From an uncultured Oscillospiraceae bacterium (lineage in GTDB: Bacteria; Bacillota; Clostridia; Oscillospirales; Ruminococcaceae), in assembly GCA_910577365.1 (NCBI GenBank), contig CAJTMU010000005.1, forward strand, positions 1-64,000: a stretch of 64,000 nt of DNA, given 5' to 3'. Under the pieces are notes generated by a model that was given only the letters and a program-made list of their open reading frames with translations, was not told where the DNA came from and did not search any database. A program made the translations under genes and the position numbers. Each line of letters starts with the position of its first letter. Positions within the stretch are counted from its first letter, which is position 1. This document shows positions 9,262 to 17,477 of the stretch, piece by piece.

Positions 9262-10906
9262 AGCTTATATTACCGTCCTTTAACAGCAGATGCTTTGTGC
9301 ATATTTTCAGCGCGGCGGGGCGGTGGGTAACTATGATTACCGTCTTTCCGTCCAAAGCCGATATGTTTTTCAGCAGCCGCGCCTCGGTCTGCTCGTCCAG
9401 CGCGGAAGTCGCCTCGTCCAAAAGAAGTATCGGCGCGCCGCCGAGTATCGCCCTCGCGACGGCTATCCGCTGTGCCTGACCCTCGGAAAGCCCAAATCCG
9501 TTTTCGCCAACGCGTGTATTCATTCCGTCGGGCAGAGCATCAATAAACTCCATTGCGCAGGCTATCTCCGCCGCTCCGCGCACCTCGTCCTCTCCCGCGT
9601 TATCATTTAAAAAGGAAATATTTTCGTATATCGTTCCCGAAAACAGCAGATTTCCCTGCGGAACATAGGCGAAAAGCGGACGCGTTTCCCTGCCTGCGGA
9701 GAAGCTCCCGCCATCTGACAGAAACGAAACGCTGCCGCTGTCGGGGCTGTAAGCTCCAAGAAGCAGCAGGAAAAGCGTGGATTTTCCGCCGCCCGAAATG
9801 CCGGTAAGCGACACGAAATCCCCCTTTTCCACCTCAATACCCACGTTTTTCAGCACATGGTTTTCCCCATATGAGAAGCTGACGTTCTCCAAAATTATCT
9901 TCCTGAAATCCTCCGCGGCAAGCAGCTTTTCCGCGAGCTTTTCCTCGGGAAGCTTTTCAAGCGCGATTATCCTTTCCGCGCTGGCGCACATTGAAAAGTA
10001 CCTCGGGAACAGCGAAGAAAGTCCTGCGAACGGCGACTGTATCTGGTTCACAAGCTGCAAAACCGCCGTGAGCGTTCCATAGCTCATAGTACCGCCGTAA
10101 ATGCCCGCCGCGCCCCACATCAGCGCGAAAATATACCCCGCTCCAAAAGCAAGTCCCAGTCCCGCGTTTGCCGCGACGCTGAACGCGCTGCGTTTCATGC
10201 GTGCCTTATACATACCTGTCTGGTTTTCATCGTTTCGGGACAGCATTTTATGCTCCGCGCTGAAAACCCTTACTGCAAGCAGATTTTCAACCGTTTCCTG
10301 AAGAAAGCTTCGCACAGCGCCCTCGCACTCCTGCACACGGGTATGCAGCCTTTTCATCTTCGGGCGGAAAAATCTTGTGGCGGCAAACACGAACAGCCCC
10401 GCCGCTATGAAAAATATACCGAACCGCCAATCAAGCGAAAGCAGCACGCCCGCCGCGAAAACTATCCTGACCAGATTGTTCGCGGCAGTGGGAACAATGG
10501 AAATAACCCCACTCACCACCACCGAAACGTCCGAGAACATTCTGTTAAGCAGCTCGCCGCTGTGATAATCTCCTAAAGCTGAATATTCCCGTCTCATCAG
10601 GCACGCCAGAATATCCGCTCTCAGGCGGGATTCCATACGAGCCTGAACGTCCTCGGAAAGTATATTACAGGATATACGAATGATAAACTGTGTTAAAATG
10701 ACCGTTGCAAGCAGTATGCCGCTGTGGATTATCCCGCCTCGGTTTCCGTCCACCGCCGCATCTATAAGGTCGCGCATAAGCAGTGCCATGTCAACGCTGA
10801 CCGCGCCGAAAAGAGCGTTTCCCGCCAGAATAACGCCCAGCTTTATTCTCATACCCTTGGTGTGCTTAACGAGCCATTTAAAAGCTGCCCTTTCAGTGTG
10901 AGCCAT
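9251..10906 (-). CDS. ABC transporter, fused permease and ATPase (peptide/lipid exporter type)
   Basis: 551 residues. Six membrane helices (about 20-300) are followed by an ATP-binding domain with Walker A GISGGGKST, signature LSEGQAQR, Walker B ILLLDEATSALD and the switch IIVTHR. There is no N-terminal C39 peptidase domain, so any leader must be removed by another protein; the adjoining SipW-like peptidase is the obvious candidate. The start overlaps the peptidase gene end by 14 bases. It is the likely exporter of the cluster product, working as a homodimer. Confidence 0.92.
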   Translation of the reverse strand: MAHTERAAFKWLVKHTKGMRIKLGVILAGNALFGAVSVDMALLMRDLIDAAVDGNRGGIIHSGILLATVILTQFIIRISCNILSEDVQARMESRLRADILACLMRREYSALGDYHSGELLNRMFSDVSVVVSGVISIVPTAANNLVRIVFAAGVLLSLDWRFGIFFIAAGLFVFAATRFFRPKMKRLHTRVQECEGAVRSFLQETVENLLAVRVFSAEHKMLSRNDENQTGMYKARMKRSAFSVAANAGLGLAFGAGYIFALMWGAAGIYGGTMSYGTLTAVLQLVNQIQSPFAGLSSLFPRYFSMCASAERIIALEKLPEEKLAEKLLAAEDFRKIILENVSFSYGENHVLKNVGIEVEKGDFVSLTGISGGGKSTLFLLLLGAYSPDSGSVSFLSDGGSFSAGRETRPLFAYVPQGNLLFSGTIYENISFLNDNAGEDEVRGAAEIACAMEFIDALPDGMNTRVGENGFGLSEGQAQRIAVARAILGGAPILLLDEATSALDEQTEARLLKNISALDGKTVIIVTHRPAALKICTKHLLLKDGNISYGN

Positions 10907-11375
10907 TGGTCTGATCTCCCGATTTAAAGTGCTTTTGCAAAAATATCCTTCCGAGTTTTAATAATACCCTGCGTATAAAAAAGCCGCCCCAAAGCAATTT
11001 GTATAATTTATAAGAGAACTTATCCTGTACCTGCTTGCCATCTACGCTTATCTTTATGACCAAGCCGATTATCTGCCGAGGCTCTATTCCTTTTTCGGGA
11101 GCAGTCTGGTTATCGCCGCACATGGTATACCGTCCGTTGTCGACCCCGACAACACGGTGCAGCACATACTGCCCGTTATCGCGCAAATAAAAGGCGATAT
11201 CACCCTTTTTAAGCAGCGCGGAGGGCTTCGCCAGCGTTACACAGTCCCGCCCCTGCCGTATAAGCGGCAGCATACTTGTACCCTTGGGATATATCACAAA
11301 TTCCCCACCGCTGTCGAGCACCGCGCGTATGGTTTCGTCGTACTCGGCAAGGGAGAACTCCTCGCGGTCAGCCAC
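10893..11375 (-). CDS. S26/S24-like signal peptidase, SipW type
   Basis: 160 residues. GTSMLPLI supplies the nucleophile (S34), YVLHRVVGV has His at the general-base position (H73), and CGDN (D88) follows, giving the Ser-His-Asp set of archaeal/ER-like signal peptidases rather than Ser-Lys. Only a weak hydrophobic stretch is seen near the C-terminus, so the anchor is unclear. It overlaps both the PqqD-like gene (8 bases) and the ABC gene (14 bases). Homologues in RiPP-like clusters are found beside PqqD and HPrK proteins; the likely job is leader removal or precursor processing. Confidence 0.8.
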   Translation of the reverse strand: MADREEFSLAEYDETIRAVLDSGGEFVIYPKGTSMLPLIRQGRDCVTLAKPSALLKKGDIAFYLRDNGQYVLHRVVGVDNGRYTMCGDNQTAPEKGIEPRQIIGLVIKISVDGKQVQDKFSYKLYKLLWGGFFIRRVLLKLGRIFLQKHFKSGDQTNGSH

Positions 11376-11637
11376 GATCGAGCAGCTCCGCGCGGCTCAG
11401 CTTTTCGGAGAACGCCGCCACATCCGCCGCCGCGGTTTCGCGGTCGGTATCGTATTCCGCGAGAAGCGCCTCGGTCAGCTCTTCGGCTGTATGTTCACTT
11501 TTAAGAAGCTCCCAAAGAAACGCACCCGTTTCGTTCAGCTTTATTATACCATTAAAATCCCTGCTTGCAGCGCCCACAGCTACAACCACGTTCTGCCCGC
11601 CTACCTTGCGCAGCATGAATCCGTTTTTAATTTTCAT
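11368..11637 (-). CDS. PqqD-like peptide-recognition protein (RRE)
   Basis: 89 residues from MKIKNGFMLRKV; an 18-codon upstream extension is open but has no ribosome site, whereas GGGGTG precedes this ATG. It has the PqqD pattern: a beta-rich start (MLRKVGGQNVVV), the NETGAFLWELL helix and a C-terminal helical wing (LLAEYD...). PqqD domains bind leader peptides and hand them to modifying enzymes. It is first in the five-gene operon. A single free-standing RRE protein beside an exporter and peptidase points to a ribosomal peptide pathway, with the precursor probably being the 52-residue peptide at 15152. Confidence 0.88.
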   Translation of the reverse strand: MKIKNGFMLRKVGGQNVVVAVGAASRDFNGIIKLNETGAFLWELLKSEHTAEELTEALLAEYDTDRETAAADVAAFSEKLSRAELLDRG

Positions 11638-11678
11638 GAATTTGCACCCCGTTTCTATGGAAATTGTAGCATAAGCTA

Positions 11679-11707
11679 TTGATTTTGTCAAGCTGTTATG
11701 ATATAAT
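11679..11707 (+). promoter_or_regulatory. Sigma-A promoter of the toxin-antitoxin pair
   Basis: TTGATT (11679-11684), 17-base spacer, TATAAT (11702-11707). The toxin ATG lies 30 bases downstream with GGGAG before it. The PqqD operon starts in the opposite direction about 40 bases to the left, so divergent control is possible. Confidence 0.8.
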
Positions 11708-11736
11708 ATAGTTGAAAGTTTTTTGGGAGAACGGCT

Positions 11737-11997
11737 ATGAGGATAGAATATTCAAAAAGATCACAGAAAAGCCTTACGGAGATTCCGATAAAAATGCAGG
11801 TAAAAATCGCCAAGGCGATTGAGGGACTGACACAAAACCCTCCCAAGGGTGACATAAAGACCTTGGAGGGATTTTCGGACGGCAGGAAGAGGTTGAGAGT
11901 AGGACAGTATAGGGTGGTGTATAAGTATCTTGATGACGGAACAATATATGTGTATGTCATCAACATCGGCGTAAGAGGAGATATTTATAAAGGCTGA
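11737..11997 (+). CDS. RelE/ParE-family toxin
   Basis: 86 residues with the RelE fold signature: YSKRSQKSLTEIP near the start, LEGFSDGRKRLRVGQYRVVYKY in the middle (basic core strand) and the C-terminal VYVINIGVRGDIYKG. RelE toxins cut mRNA on the ribosome. The toxin gene precedes its partner, the reverse of the classical relBE order but common for the HigB/RelE groups. Whether it cleaves mRNA or targets gyrase (ParE) cannot be decided here. Confidence 0.88.
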   Translation: MRIEYSKRSQKSLTEIPIKMQVKIAKAIEGLTQNPPKGDIKTLEGFSDGRKRLRVGQYRVVYKYLDDGTIYVYVINIGVRGDIYKG

Positions 11998-12011
11998 AAG
12001 GAGTGATTTGA

Positions 12012-12236
12012 ATGTCACCGATAATGCAGGATTCAATAAACATGATAGAAATGCTGCCCGAGTCAGAACAGGCGTTTGTCAATGAAATGCTCAAGCGTAT
12101 AGTAAAGGCATGGGATCCCGACTTCACAAAGGTCACACCGAACGAGCGTTTGGAAATGGAAGAAGCGGAAAGAGAGCTTGAACGCGGCGAAACAGTTTCG
12201 CATGAGGAAATGTGGAAACATCTGAAAAACATTTAA
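12012..12236 (+). CDS. Antitoxin partner of the RelE-like toxin
   Basis: 74 residues, acidic and helical, starting 14 bases after the toxin stop behind AAAGGAG. The C-terminal part (MEEAERELERGETVSHEEMWKHL) has the look of the toxin-binding helix found in small Firmicute antitoxins, including the common EE..I..GE.VSHEE pattern. It ends in front of a terminator, so the two genes form a closed unit. Confidence 0.8.
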   Translation: MSPIMQDSINMIEMLPESEQAFVNEMLKRIVKAWDPDFTKVTPNERLEMEEAERELERGETVSHEEMWKHLKNI

Positions 12237-12246
12237 AACAAAAAAT

Positions 12247-12277
12247 TGCTCCCAAGTGCCATTGGGGGCATTTTTTT
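12247..12277 (+). terminator. Rho-independent terminator of the TA operon
   Basis: TGCTCCCAA (12247-12255) pairs with TTGGGGGCA (12262-12270, one G-U pair), followed by seven T. Confidence 0.88.
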
Positions 12278-12486
12278 ATTTGTTGAAACAAACATATCCT
12301 TTGTGATTACCATACCCATAACGATTCTTCATGATTGTTAAGAATAAAACGTCATAAAAATCGGTTATATAACAAAACTGGCAAAATTTACTTAAATTAA
12401 CCCGCGGCATTATAAAAAATACTGCCAAAAGATGGACCAACAATTTGTGCAAATAGGAGAAAACCCTCAACACAAGCGAAAAAATA

Positions 12487-12515
12487 TTGACAAACCATAC
12501 AATAAGATTTATAAT
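12487..12515 (+). promoter_or_regulatory. Strong sigma-A promoter of the Big_2/peptide operon
   Basis: Exact consensus TTGACA (12487-12492), 17-base spacer, TATAAT (12510-12515). It gives a leader of about 85 bases before the ATG at 12608. The stretch 12278-12486 before it is AT-rich and holds no gene. Confidence 0.9.
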
Positions 12516-12607
12516 TGAAGTTGTAAACAACTGTTTGGGTCGTGCCGCAGCAGACAAAACGACACTTCACCAAATAAAATCTCGGTTTATATTTTAGGAG
12601 GAAAGGT

Positions 12608-15139
12608 ATGAAACTAAAAAAAGTTTTGTCGGGCTTTTTAAGCGCGGCAATAGCTATCACCACTTCAATCATCACACCGTTACCAGTAAGTGCAGTGGCA
12701 GATGATGTAACCGTTGAAGTAAATGTTAGTCAAGATAGTCTTAACACAATAATTTTTCAAAATGAAAAAGGCAATGCAACCATAGCCGGCGAAGCATTTA
12801 CATGGTCAGGTTATTGGGGGCAAGTTGATAAGACTACAAATGATGGCGATACACAGTATGCTTCCGCATTTACTTCAAGTTCTGCGGATGGTTCTAAAAG
12901 CAAGGTTACTTTCTCCATCCCCAGTTCTTTTGAAAGTCTCAAATTAACAACCATTGGATTCGATAATACAGAATCAAAGAATATTGGACATACTTTTGAC
13001 CTTGATACTACTAAGGCGGTTAATAATCTGTTACAAGTTCAAATTGTTCCAAATGGAGATCTTACTGATGCGAGTTGGTATTATTCGCAACCCGCAAAAA
13101 TTAATTACTTAAACGCTGAAAAGGCTCCGTTTGAAGGCGAAGAATTTAAATTAAATGCAAACCAAACATATAATTATCAGTCTTCAAAGCCTGTTACTGC
13201 AACGTTTAACGGCACTACCATGCAAGATTTTATTGATACGGTTGAATCCGTCACAGCAGAATTCGTAGTAAATGGTGCCACCAACGATACTGATAAGAAT
13301 TTTGATATTTCCAAAGTAAAGTTTAGTTTCTCTCTTGTAAATACTGAATATAAATGGATTAATGTTGGCTCTTCTACCATTAATGGCAATGTTGTAACCG
13401 TTACAGCAGATAATGCTACTATCAAAGCCGCAATTGAAAAAACTGCCGAAGATAATAGTATGGCTGCTGCCGACTTAATTTATAGTAAAATTGAACTTAT
13501 TGGAGCAGTCGACCTTAGTGATACGAGTTCACCTGTAATAGTTTATCACGAAGATATCACAACGACAATTGAGGAAATCAGCGAAATTCCCGTTTCAAGC
13601 ATATCCCTTAACAAAGTGACTCTTACTCTTGAGAAAGACAGTTCCGAAGTTCTTACAGCAAATGTAGAGCCCAATAACGCAACAGACCCGACTGTTACAT
13701 GGACATCTTCCGAACCTACAGTTGCTAAGGTTGACCAAACAGGTAAGGTTACCGCGTTGAAAACCGGAACAGCTACAATTACAGTAACCTCCACAGCTGA
13801 CGAAACTAAAGCGGCTGAGTGCGAGGTAACAGTAACCAACCCTGCAACTGCTATTGCAATTCCCACAACTGCTTCTGTTCTCGTTGGAAAAACACAAACT
13901 CTTGCAGTTACCACAACACCCGCAGACGCAGACGAACTTACTTATACATGGACAACTTCCGACGCAGCTATTGTAACTGTCGCAGATGGTGTAGTTACAG
14001 GTGTTGCAGCGGGTACGGCAAAAATCACTGTAACCGCAGGCACACTCACGGCTTCTTGTGATGTTACTGTTACCGCAGAAGCTAAGCCCATTACGGCATT
14101 GACCATAAGCGATAATACCCTTGAGTTTGAAGAAGGCGAAACGGGCACACTTACCTATACTGCTACACCCGCAGATAATACTGACGAAATTGAGTGGATA
14201 ACCTCCAACGCTGATGTTGCGACCGTTAAAAACGGTGTTGTTACCGCTGTTGCGGAAGGTAAGGCTACCATCACCGTACAGGTAAAGGGAAATGAAACCA
14301 TTTCCGCTTCCTGCGAAGTTACCGTTACCGCAAAGGCGCCCGAAATCGAAACCAAACCTTACAAACTTACAGTTACTGATGCTTCCAGCTGGGGCAAACC
14401 TGGTGTAACAAAGGCAGCGCAGATAAATGTTCCCATTACAACGCTGAACGGCTTTAAAGTTGGTACAACCACATACAAAGATATCAAGAACAAGACCCTT
14501 AAGCTTGAAAACCTTGGATTTGGAAGCTGCACCTTAGAGGGCGTAGAGGCTGAAAATGTCGAAGTAAGCATTTACTTACAGTTAGGTGCAAATTGGGAAC
14601 ACTGGTGTGCAACGGCAGATTACACTCTGGCAGACGGAGAAGTTGAACTTGATTTAAGCACACTTGCGGCTCAAGGCGTAAAGGACACAGATGTACTCCA
14701 GGCAATCGGTTTCCAGTTCAACATCATGGGTACCGTTGGCGGTATCAACGATATGACAATTGGTGATAATATTACCCTTAACGCGGCTGAGCCTAAAATT
14801 TCAGTTGTAGGCGAAGAGCCTCCTGCTGAGGAATCCGACTATGATACTGGCAAGGTTGAGACGGTTGATGACTATGTTCCCGCTGAAGCAGGCACTGAGC
14901 TTGTGGTAAGATCAATTACTGCTACACAAGCGGCAATATATGATTCCTACACCATTACCGTAAAGGACAACAACGGTAAGACCTACACAACAACCACCTC
15001 GGACTGCTACAAGGCGTTCAAGTATAACACCGCTAGCGGCGAAAAGACTGAAGAAGCAAACGGCTACTTCATTATCGTTAAGGTTACCAATGTTCCCGCA
15101 GGAACTACCGTTACCGTTACGATAGAACCAACTAAGTAA
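12608..15139 (+). CDS. Large secreted protein with three Big_2 (Ig-like) domains
   Basis: 843 residues. A signal peptide (about 1-32, ending PLPVSAVA) is followed by a beta-rich N-terminal region (33-320) with carbohydrate-binding-like character, three Big_2 domains (about 327-410, 411-492, 495-576; each with a TWTSS/D core and a GTATITV close) and two further beta domains. It has no LPXTG, SLH or dockerin, so it is released or held non-covalently. The start follows TAGGAGGAAAGG. It opens the operon that continues, 12 bases after its stop, with the 52-residue peptide. It could be a surface partner or delivery protein for the peptide, or only co-expressed. Confidence 0.85.
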   Translation: MKLKKVLSGFLSAAIAITTSIITPLPVSAVADDVTVEVNVSQDSLNTIIFQNEKGNATIAGEAFTWSGYWGQVDKTTNDGDTQYASAFTSSSADGSKSKVTFSIPSSFESLKLTTIGFDNTESKNIGHTFDLDTTKAVNNLLQVQIVPNGDLTDASWYYSQPAKINYLNAEKAPFEGEEFKLNANQTYNYQSSKPVTATFNGTTMQDFIDTVESVTAEFVVNGATNDTDKNFDISKVKFSFSLVNTEYKWINVGSSTINGNVVTVTADNATIKAAIEKTAEDNSMAAADLIYSKIELIGAVDLSDTSSPVIVYHEDITTTIEEISEIPVSSISLNKVTLTLEKDSSEVLTANVEPNNATDPTVTWTSSEPTVAKVDQTGKVTALKTGTATITVTSTADETKAAECEVTVTNPATAIAIPTTASVLVGKTQTLAVTTTPADADELTYTWTTSDAAIVTVADGVVTGVAAGTAKITVTAGTLTASCDVTVTAEAKPITALTISDNTLEFEEGETGTLTYTATPADNTDEIEWITSNADVATVKNGVVTAVAEGKATITVQVKGNETISASCEVTVTAKAPEIETKPYKLTVTDASSWGKPGVTKAAQINVPITTLNGFKVGTTTYKDIKNKTLKLENLGFGSCTLEGVEAENVEVSIYLQLGANWEHWCATADYTLADGEVELDLSTLAAQGVKDTDVLQAIGFQFNIMGTVGGINDMTIGDNITLNAAEPKISVVGEEPPAEESDYDTGKVETVDDYVPAEAGTELVVRSITATQAAIYDSYTITVKDNNGKTYTTTTSDCYKAFKYNTASGEKTEEANGYFIIVKVTNVPAGTTVTVTIEPTK

Positions 15140-15151
15140 TGGAGGCATATC

Positions 15152-15310
15152 ATGAAAAAATATACATCTCCCGAAATCGAGATAAAGGCTTTTGCCGTTG
15201 AAGATATCATCACAGCCAGTGCACCGAGCATGGATACCAATCCCGGAACTCCCATTGCTGATGTAAACAGTGATATCGGTAATACGATTGATTACAGTCA
15301 GCTCAAATAA
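15152..15310 (+). CDS. 52-residue peptide, candidate RiPP precursor
   Basis: Short gene with a strong GGAGG site six bases before ATG. The first half (MKKYTSPEIEIKAFAVEDII) looks like the leader of small clostridial peptides with the MKKY-x-P-E-I-E consensus and acidic-hydrophobic VEDII; after TAS the second half is polar and rich in Asp, Asn, Ser, Thr, Pro and Gly (NPGTPIADVNSDIGN, ending DYSQLK) with no Cys. No signal peptide is present. It lies between a secreted protein and an HPr-kinase-like gene, and faces a PqqD/peptidase/ABC operon. The precursor role is inference; the gene itself is well supported. Confidence 0.75.
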   Translation: MKKYTSPEIEIKAFAVEDIITASAPSMDTNPGTPIADVNSDIGNTIDYSQLK

Positions 15311-15333
15311 ATGTAAAAATTTCTACTGAATGT

Positions 15334-15372
15334 CGCGGAGCGGCGGGCGCAAGCTTGCCGCTTTGCGGTTTT
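15334..15372 (+). terminator. Attenuator hairpin after the peptide gene
   Basis: An 11-pair stem, CGCGGAGCGGC (15334-15344) with GCCGCTTTGCG (15357-15367, two G-U pairs), is followed by GTTTT. It sits 24 bases after the peptide stop and before the lipoprotein/kinase pair. Partial termination here would make the peptide more abundant than the enzymes, as is usual for RiPP precursors. Confidence 0.7.
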
Positions 15373-15388
15373 AAGAAAGGCGAATATA

Positions 15389-15544
15389 ATGTTAAAAAAA
15401 TTAATTGCCTGTCTGCTCGCGCTGTTCTGCTGCGCCGCGCTCGCAGGCTGCACCAATGAGGACGACAGCTCCGAAAGCTCCATGAGCAGTGACAGCTCCG
15501 CAGGCGGCATGAATATCCATGAAATGTGGACGGACGAGCCATGA
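15389..15544 (+). CDS. 51-residue lipoprotein
   Basis: Begins MLKKLIACLLALFCCAALAG with Cys21 next, a lipoprotein signal with lipobox LAGC. The mature part is only about 31 residues: CTNEDDSSES, a Ser-rich stretch, then MNIHEMWTDEP. Its TGA overlaps the ATG of the kinase gene (ATGA at 15541-15544), so the two are translated together. Such a short lipid-anchored peptide could be an immunity or docking factor, or a second substrate. Too small for gene finders that demand 60 codons. Confidence 0.7.
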   Translation: MLKKLIACLLALFCCAALAGCTNEDDSSESSMSSDSSAGGMNIHEMWTDEP

Positions 15545-16233
15545 AGTACAAAATCTGCGGTCTTAATGTAAGCTGCGATTTCCAATTTCCAACAATGACC
15601 GCCCGCGCTGAAAAATACAGCGCCGATTTCACGGGGGAAGCGGATATAACAATACCGCACAACGCCGATATATCCGAGTTGTTAGCCAACAATCCCGCCC
15701 TCACCGAAGATGACTGCGAAATAATAACCACCGCCGAGAGCTTCTACAATAGCCTTATCCCGCGCGGCGGCTTTATGCTCCACGCAAGCGCCGTAGCGCT
15801 TGATAACCGCGCTTATCTTTTCTCAGCGCCAAGCGGCACGGGAAAATCCACCCACACAGCGCAGTGGCTGAAGCTCTTTCCCTCCGCGCAGATACTCAAC
15901 GACGATAAGCCCGCTATTTTGCTGTCCGATGGTATCTTTGCGTGTGGAACGCCGTGGAGCGGTAAGTCTGATTTAAATTTAAATCTCACTGTTCCGTTGC
16001 AGGGGATATGCGTTCTTGAGCGCGCGGAACAAAATTTCATTCACCCACTTCCTCCCGACGAAGCGGTTTTCGCACTGCTCAACCAAACTATCCGTCCCGC
16101 CGACGAAAACCTTATGAGCACCCTGTTGGAGCATATTGACAAGGTAGTGAGCAAGGTTGGAATTTTCCGCATGGGCTGCAATATCTCGCTTAAAGCCGCA
16201 CAAATCGCTTATAACGCTATGTCGCAGCAATAA
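15541..16233 (+). CDS. HPr-kinase-like protein (HprK/P-loop family)
   Basis: 230 residues from MKYKICGLN, chosen because the ATG overlaps the stop of the lipoprotein gene; a start 15 bases upstream is also open. HPr-kinase-like features are the strand FMLHASAVAL and the Walker A loop SAPSGTGKSTHTAQW followed by LNDDKPAI (metal Asp pair). It lacks the N-terminal HPr-recognition domain of true HprK. Proteins of this type phosphorylate peptides in paeninodin-like lasso clusters (serine at the C-terminal end). Here it probably acts on the 52-residue peptide or the lipoprotein. A strong terminator follows. Confidence 0.85.
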   Translation: MKYKICGLNVSCDFQFPTMTARAEKYSADFTGEADITIPHNADISELLANNPALTEDDCEIITTAESFYNSLIPRGGFMLHASAVALDNRAYLFSAPSGTGKSTHTAQWLKLFPSAQILNDDKPAILLSDGIFACGTPWSGKSDLNLNLTVPLQGICVLERAEQNFIHPLPPDEAVFALLNQTIRPADENLMSTLLEHIDKVVSKVGIFRMGCNISLKAAQIAYNAMSQQ

Positions 16234-16312
16234 CAACATACTTGACATTTACCGCTATTTTTTGGTTAAAGTGATGAAATTGTCCGCTCAGGAAATTTAA
16301 CGCCACATAATT

Positions 16313-16352
16313 GCGCCAACTTGTCCCTTAAAGGCAAAGTTGGCGCTTATTG
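16313..16352 (+). terminator. Terminator of the peptide/kinase operon
   Basis: GCGCCAACTT (16313-16322) pairs perfectly with AAGTTGGCGC (16337-16346); the tail TTATTGT is only partly T-rich. Confidence 0.7.
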
Positions 16353-16356
16353 TCCA

Positions 16357-16385
16357 TTGAAAAAAATCCGATGAGGAGTTATAAT
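16357..16385 (+). promoter_or_regulatory. Sigma-A promoter of the fatty-acid-like operon
   Basis: TTGAAA (16357-16362), 17-base spacer, TATAAT (16380-16385); the acyltransferase ATG is 29 bases downstream behind a GAGGGAG site. Confidence 0.8.
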
Positions 16386-16414
16386 AGTGTAAATGGTTTT
16401 GAAAGAGGGAGAAT

Positions 16415-17083
16415 ATGAAAAAGCAATCGCTTTGGGGCAGATTTTTTCAGGTGCTTATTACTTGGACAGTCTATTTCCTGTTCCGCCCTAAGGTTATATA
16501 TATTGACAAAAGCCTGAAAAAACGGCTGAAAGAAAAGCCAGCAGTTTTTGTCGCAAACCACACTCATCACTTTGACGGGGCATTTGCCGGAGCGGTTCTC
16601 GGACGCTTTAAGCCCTATGTGCTGGTAAAGCGAAGCTGGTACGAAAAAAAGGCTGTCGGCACAATGATATCATGGTGCAGGAGCATTCCCATAAGTCTTG
16701 ACGAAGCGGACGGAGCGTGGTTCACCGCCGCCGAGCAGGTGATCTCCTCGCAAAAAAGCCTTATAATTTTTCCCGAGGGCGGAATTGCCCGCGAGGGAGT
16801 TATACAGGAATTTAAGGCGGGGGCGGGGCTTATTTCCGCAAAAACGGGCGCAGCGGTCGTTCCCTGTGCGATTTACGGTACATACAGCGCGGTTTTCGGA
16901 ATGCGTCAGAAAATTCTGATAGGCGAACCGATAGAGAGTGCCTGTCCCGAGGATATGCGCCGCTCGAAGTACGCGCGTATACTGATGGAGCGCGCATGTG
17001 AAGAAGTGCGCGGGCTTTATGGAGAGCTTGTGCGGCGCTGCGGCGACTGCGGCAGCTATCCTAATGAAAACTTTGACAATTGA
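16415..17083 (+). CDS. PlsC-family acyltransferase
   Basis: 222 residues. It has the family motif HX4D in NHTHHFD and the FPEGGIAREG block, with RSIPIS between them. A short hydrophobic stretch near residues 12-28 gives membrane association. PlsC enzymes move an acyl chain from ACP or CoA to a lysophospholipid or another hydroxyl. As the first gene of an operon with ACP and ketosynthase genes, it probably transfers the acyl product made there to a lipid acceptor, though it could also be a general phospholipid enzyme. Confidence 0.9.
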   Translation: MKKQSLWGRFFQVLITWTVYFLFRPKVIYIDKSLKKRLKEKPAVFVANHTHHFDGAFAGAVLGRFKPYVLVKRSWYEKKAVGTMISWCRSIPISLDEADGAWFTAAEQVISSQKSLIIFPEGGIAREGVIQEFKAGAGLISAKTGAAVVPCAIYGTYSAVFGMRQKILIGEPIESACPEDMRRSKYARILMERACEEVRGLYGELVRRCGDCGSYPNENFDN

Positions 17084-17121
17084 TGGGAAACCATTAAAAA
17101 TTTTTATGTGAGGTATTTATC

Positions 17122-17364
17122 ATGAACACAGAAATCGCAGAGAAAATCAAGGCAATGCTGGTGGAAAATCTGAGGATCCCCGCGGACGAGCTGGAATACA
17201 CCTCGGAGCTTTTCGGCGACGATATCGGACTGGATTCTATCGACTCCATCGAGATTATCGCTGGTATAGACAATCTTTTCGGCGTGCAGATGACGGGCGC
17301 GGCAAGAGAGAATTTCCAGTCTATTGAAACTCTTACAAAGTTTGTTGAGGAACATATGGAATAA
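17122..17364 (+). CDS. Acyl carrier protein
   Basis: 80 residues, acidic four-helix ACP. The phosphopantetheine serine is S39 in GLDSIDSIE. It starts 38 bases after the acyltransferase and lies before the ketosynthase fusion. It is distinct from the housekeeping AcpP in having DSID instead of DSLD, and is probably dedicated to this pathway. Confidence 0.93.
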   Translation: MNTEIAEKIKAMLVENLRIPADELEYTSELFGDDIGLDSIDSIEIIAGIDNLFGVQMTGAARENFQSIETLTKFVEEHME

Positions 17365-17477
17365 TTAGGATATTAATGCGGCGAAGCAGAACCGCACGAT
17401 ATTCCAAAAAATTTTATTGTGTTTCGGAACAGCCCATAAAACCGGGTATGTGAACCCGAAAGGAGTAGTCAATTATT

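Noticed and set aside
13560..14340. CRISPR-like or tandem DNA repeats
   Set aside because: The repetition is the three Big_2 protein domains, with diverged DNA; no constant repeat-spacer pattern.
7002..16233. Complete lasso-peptide cluster
   Set aside because: No asparagine-synthetase-like cyclase and no transglutaminase-like protease are encoded; only the tailoring and export parts are present.
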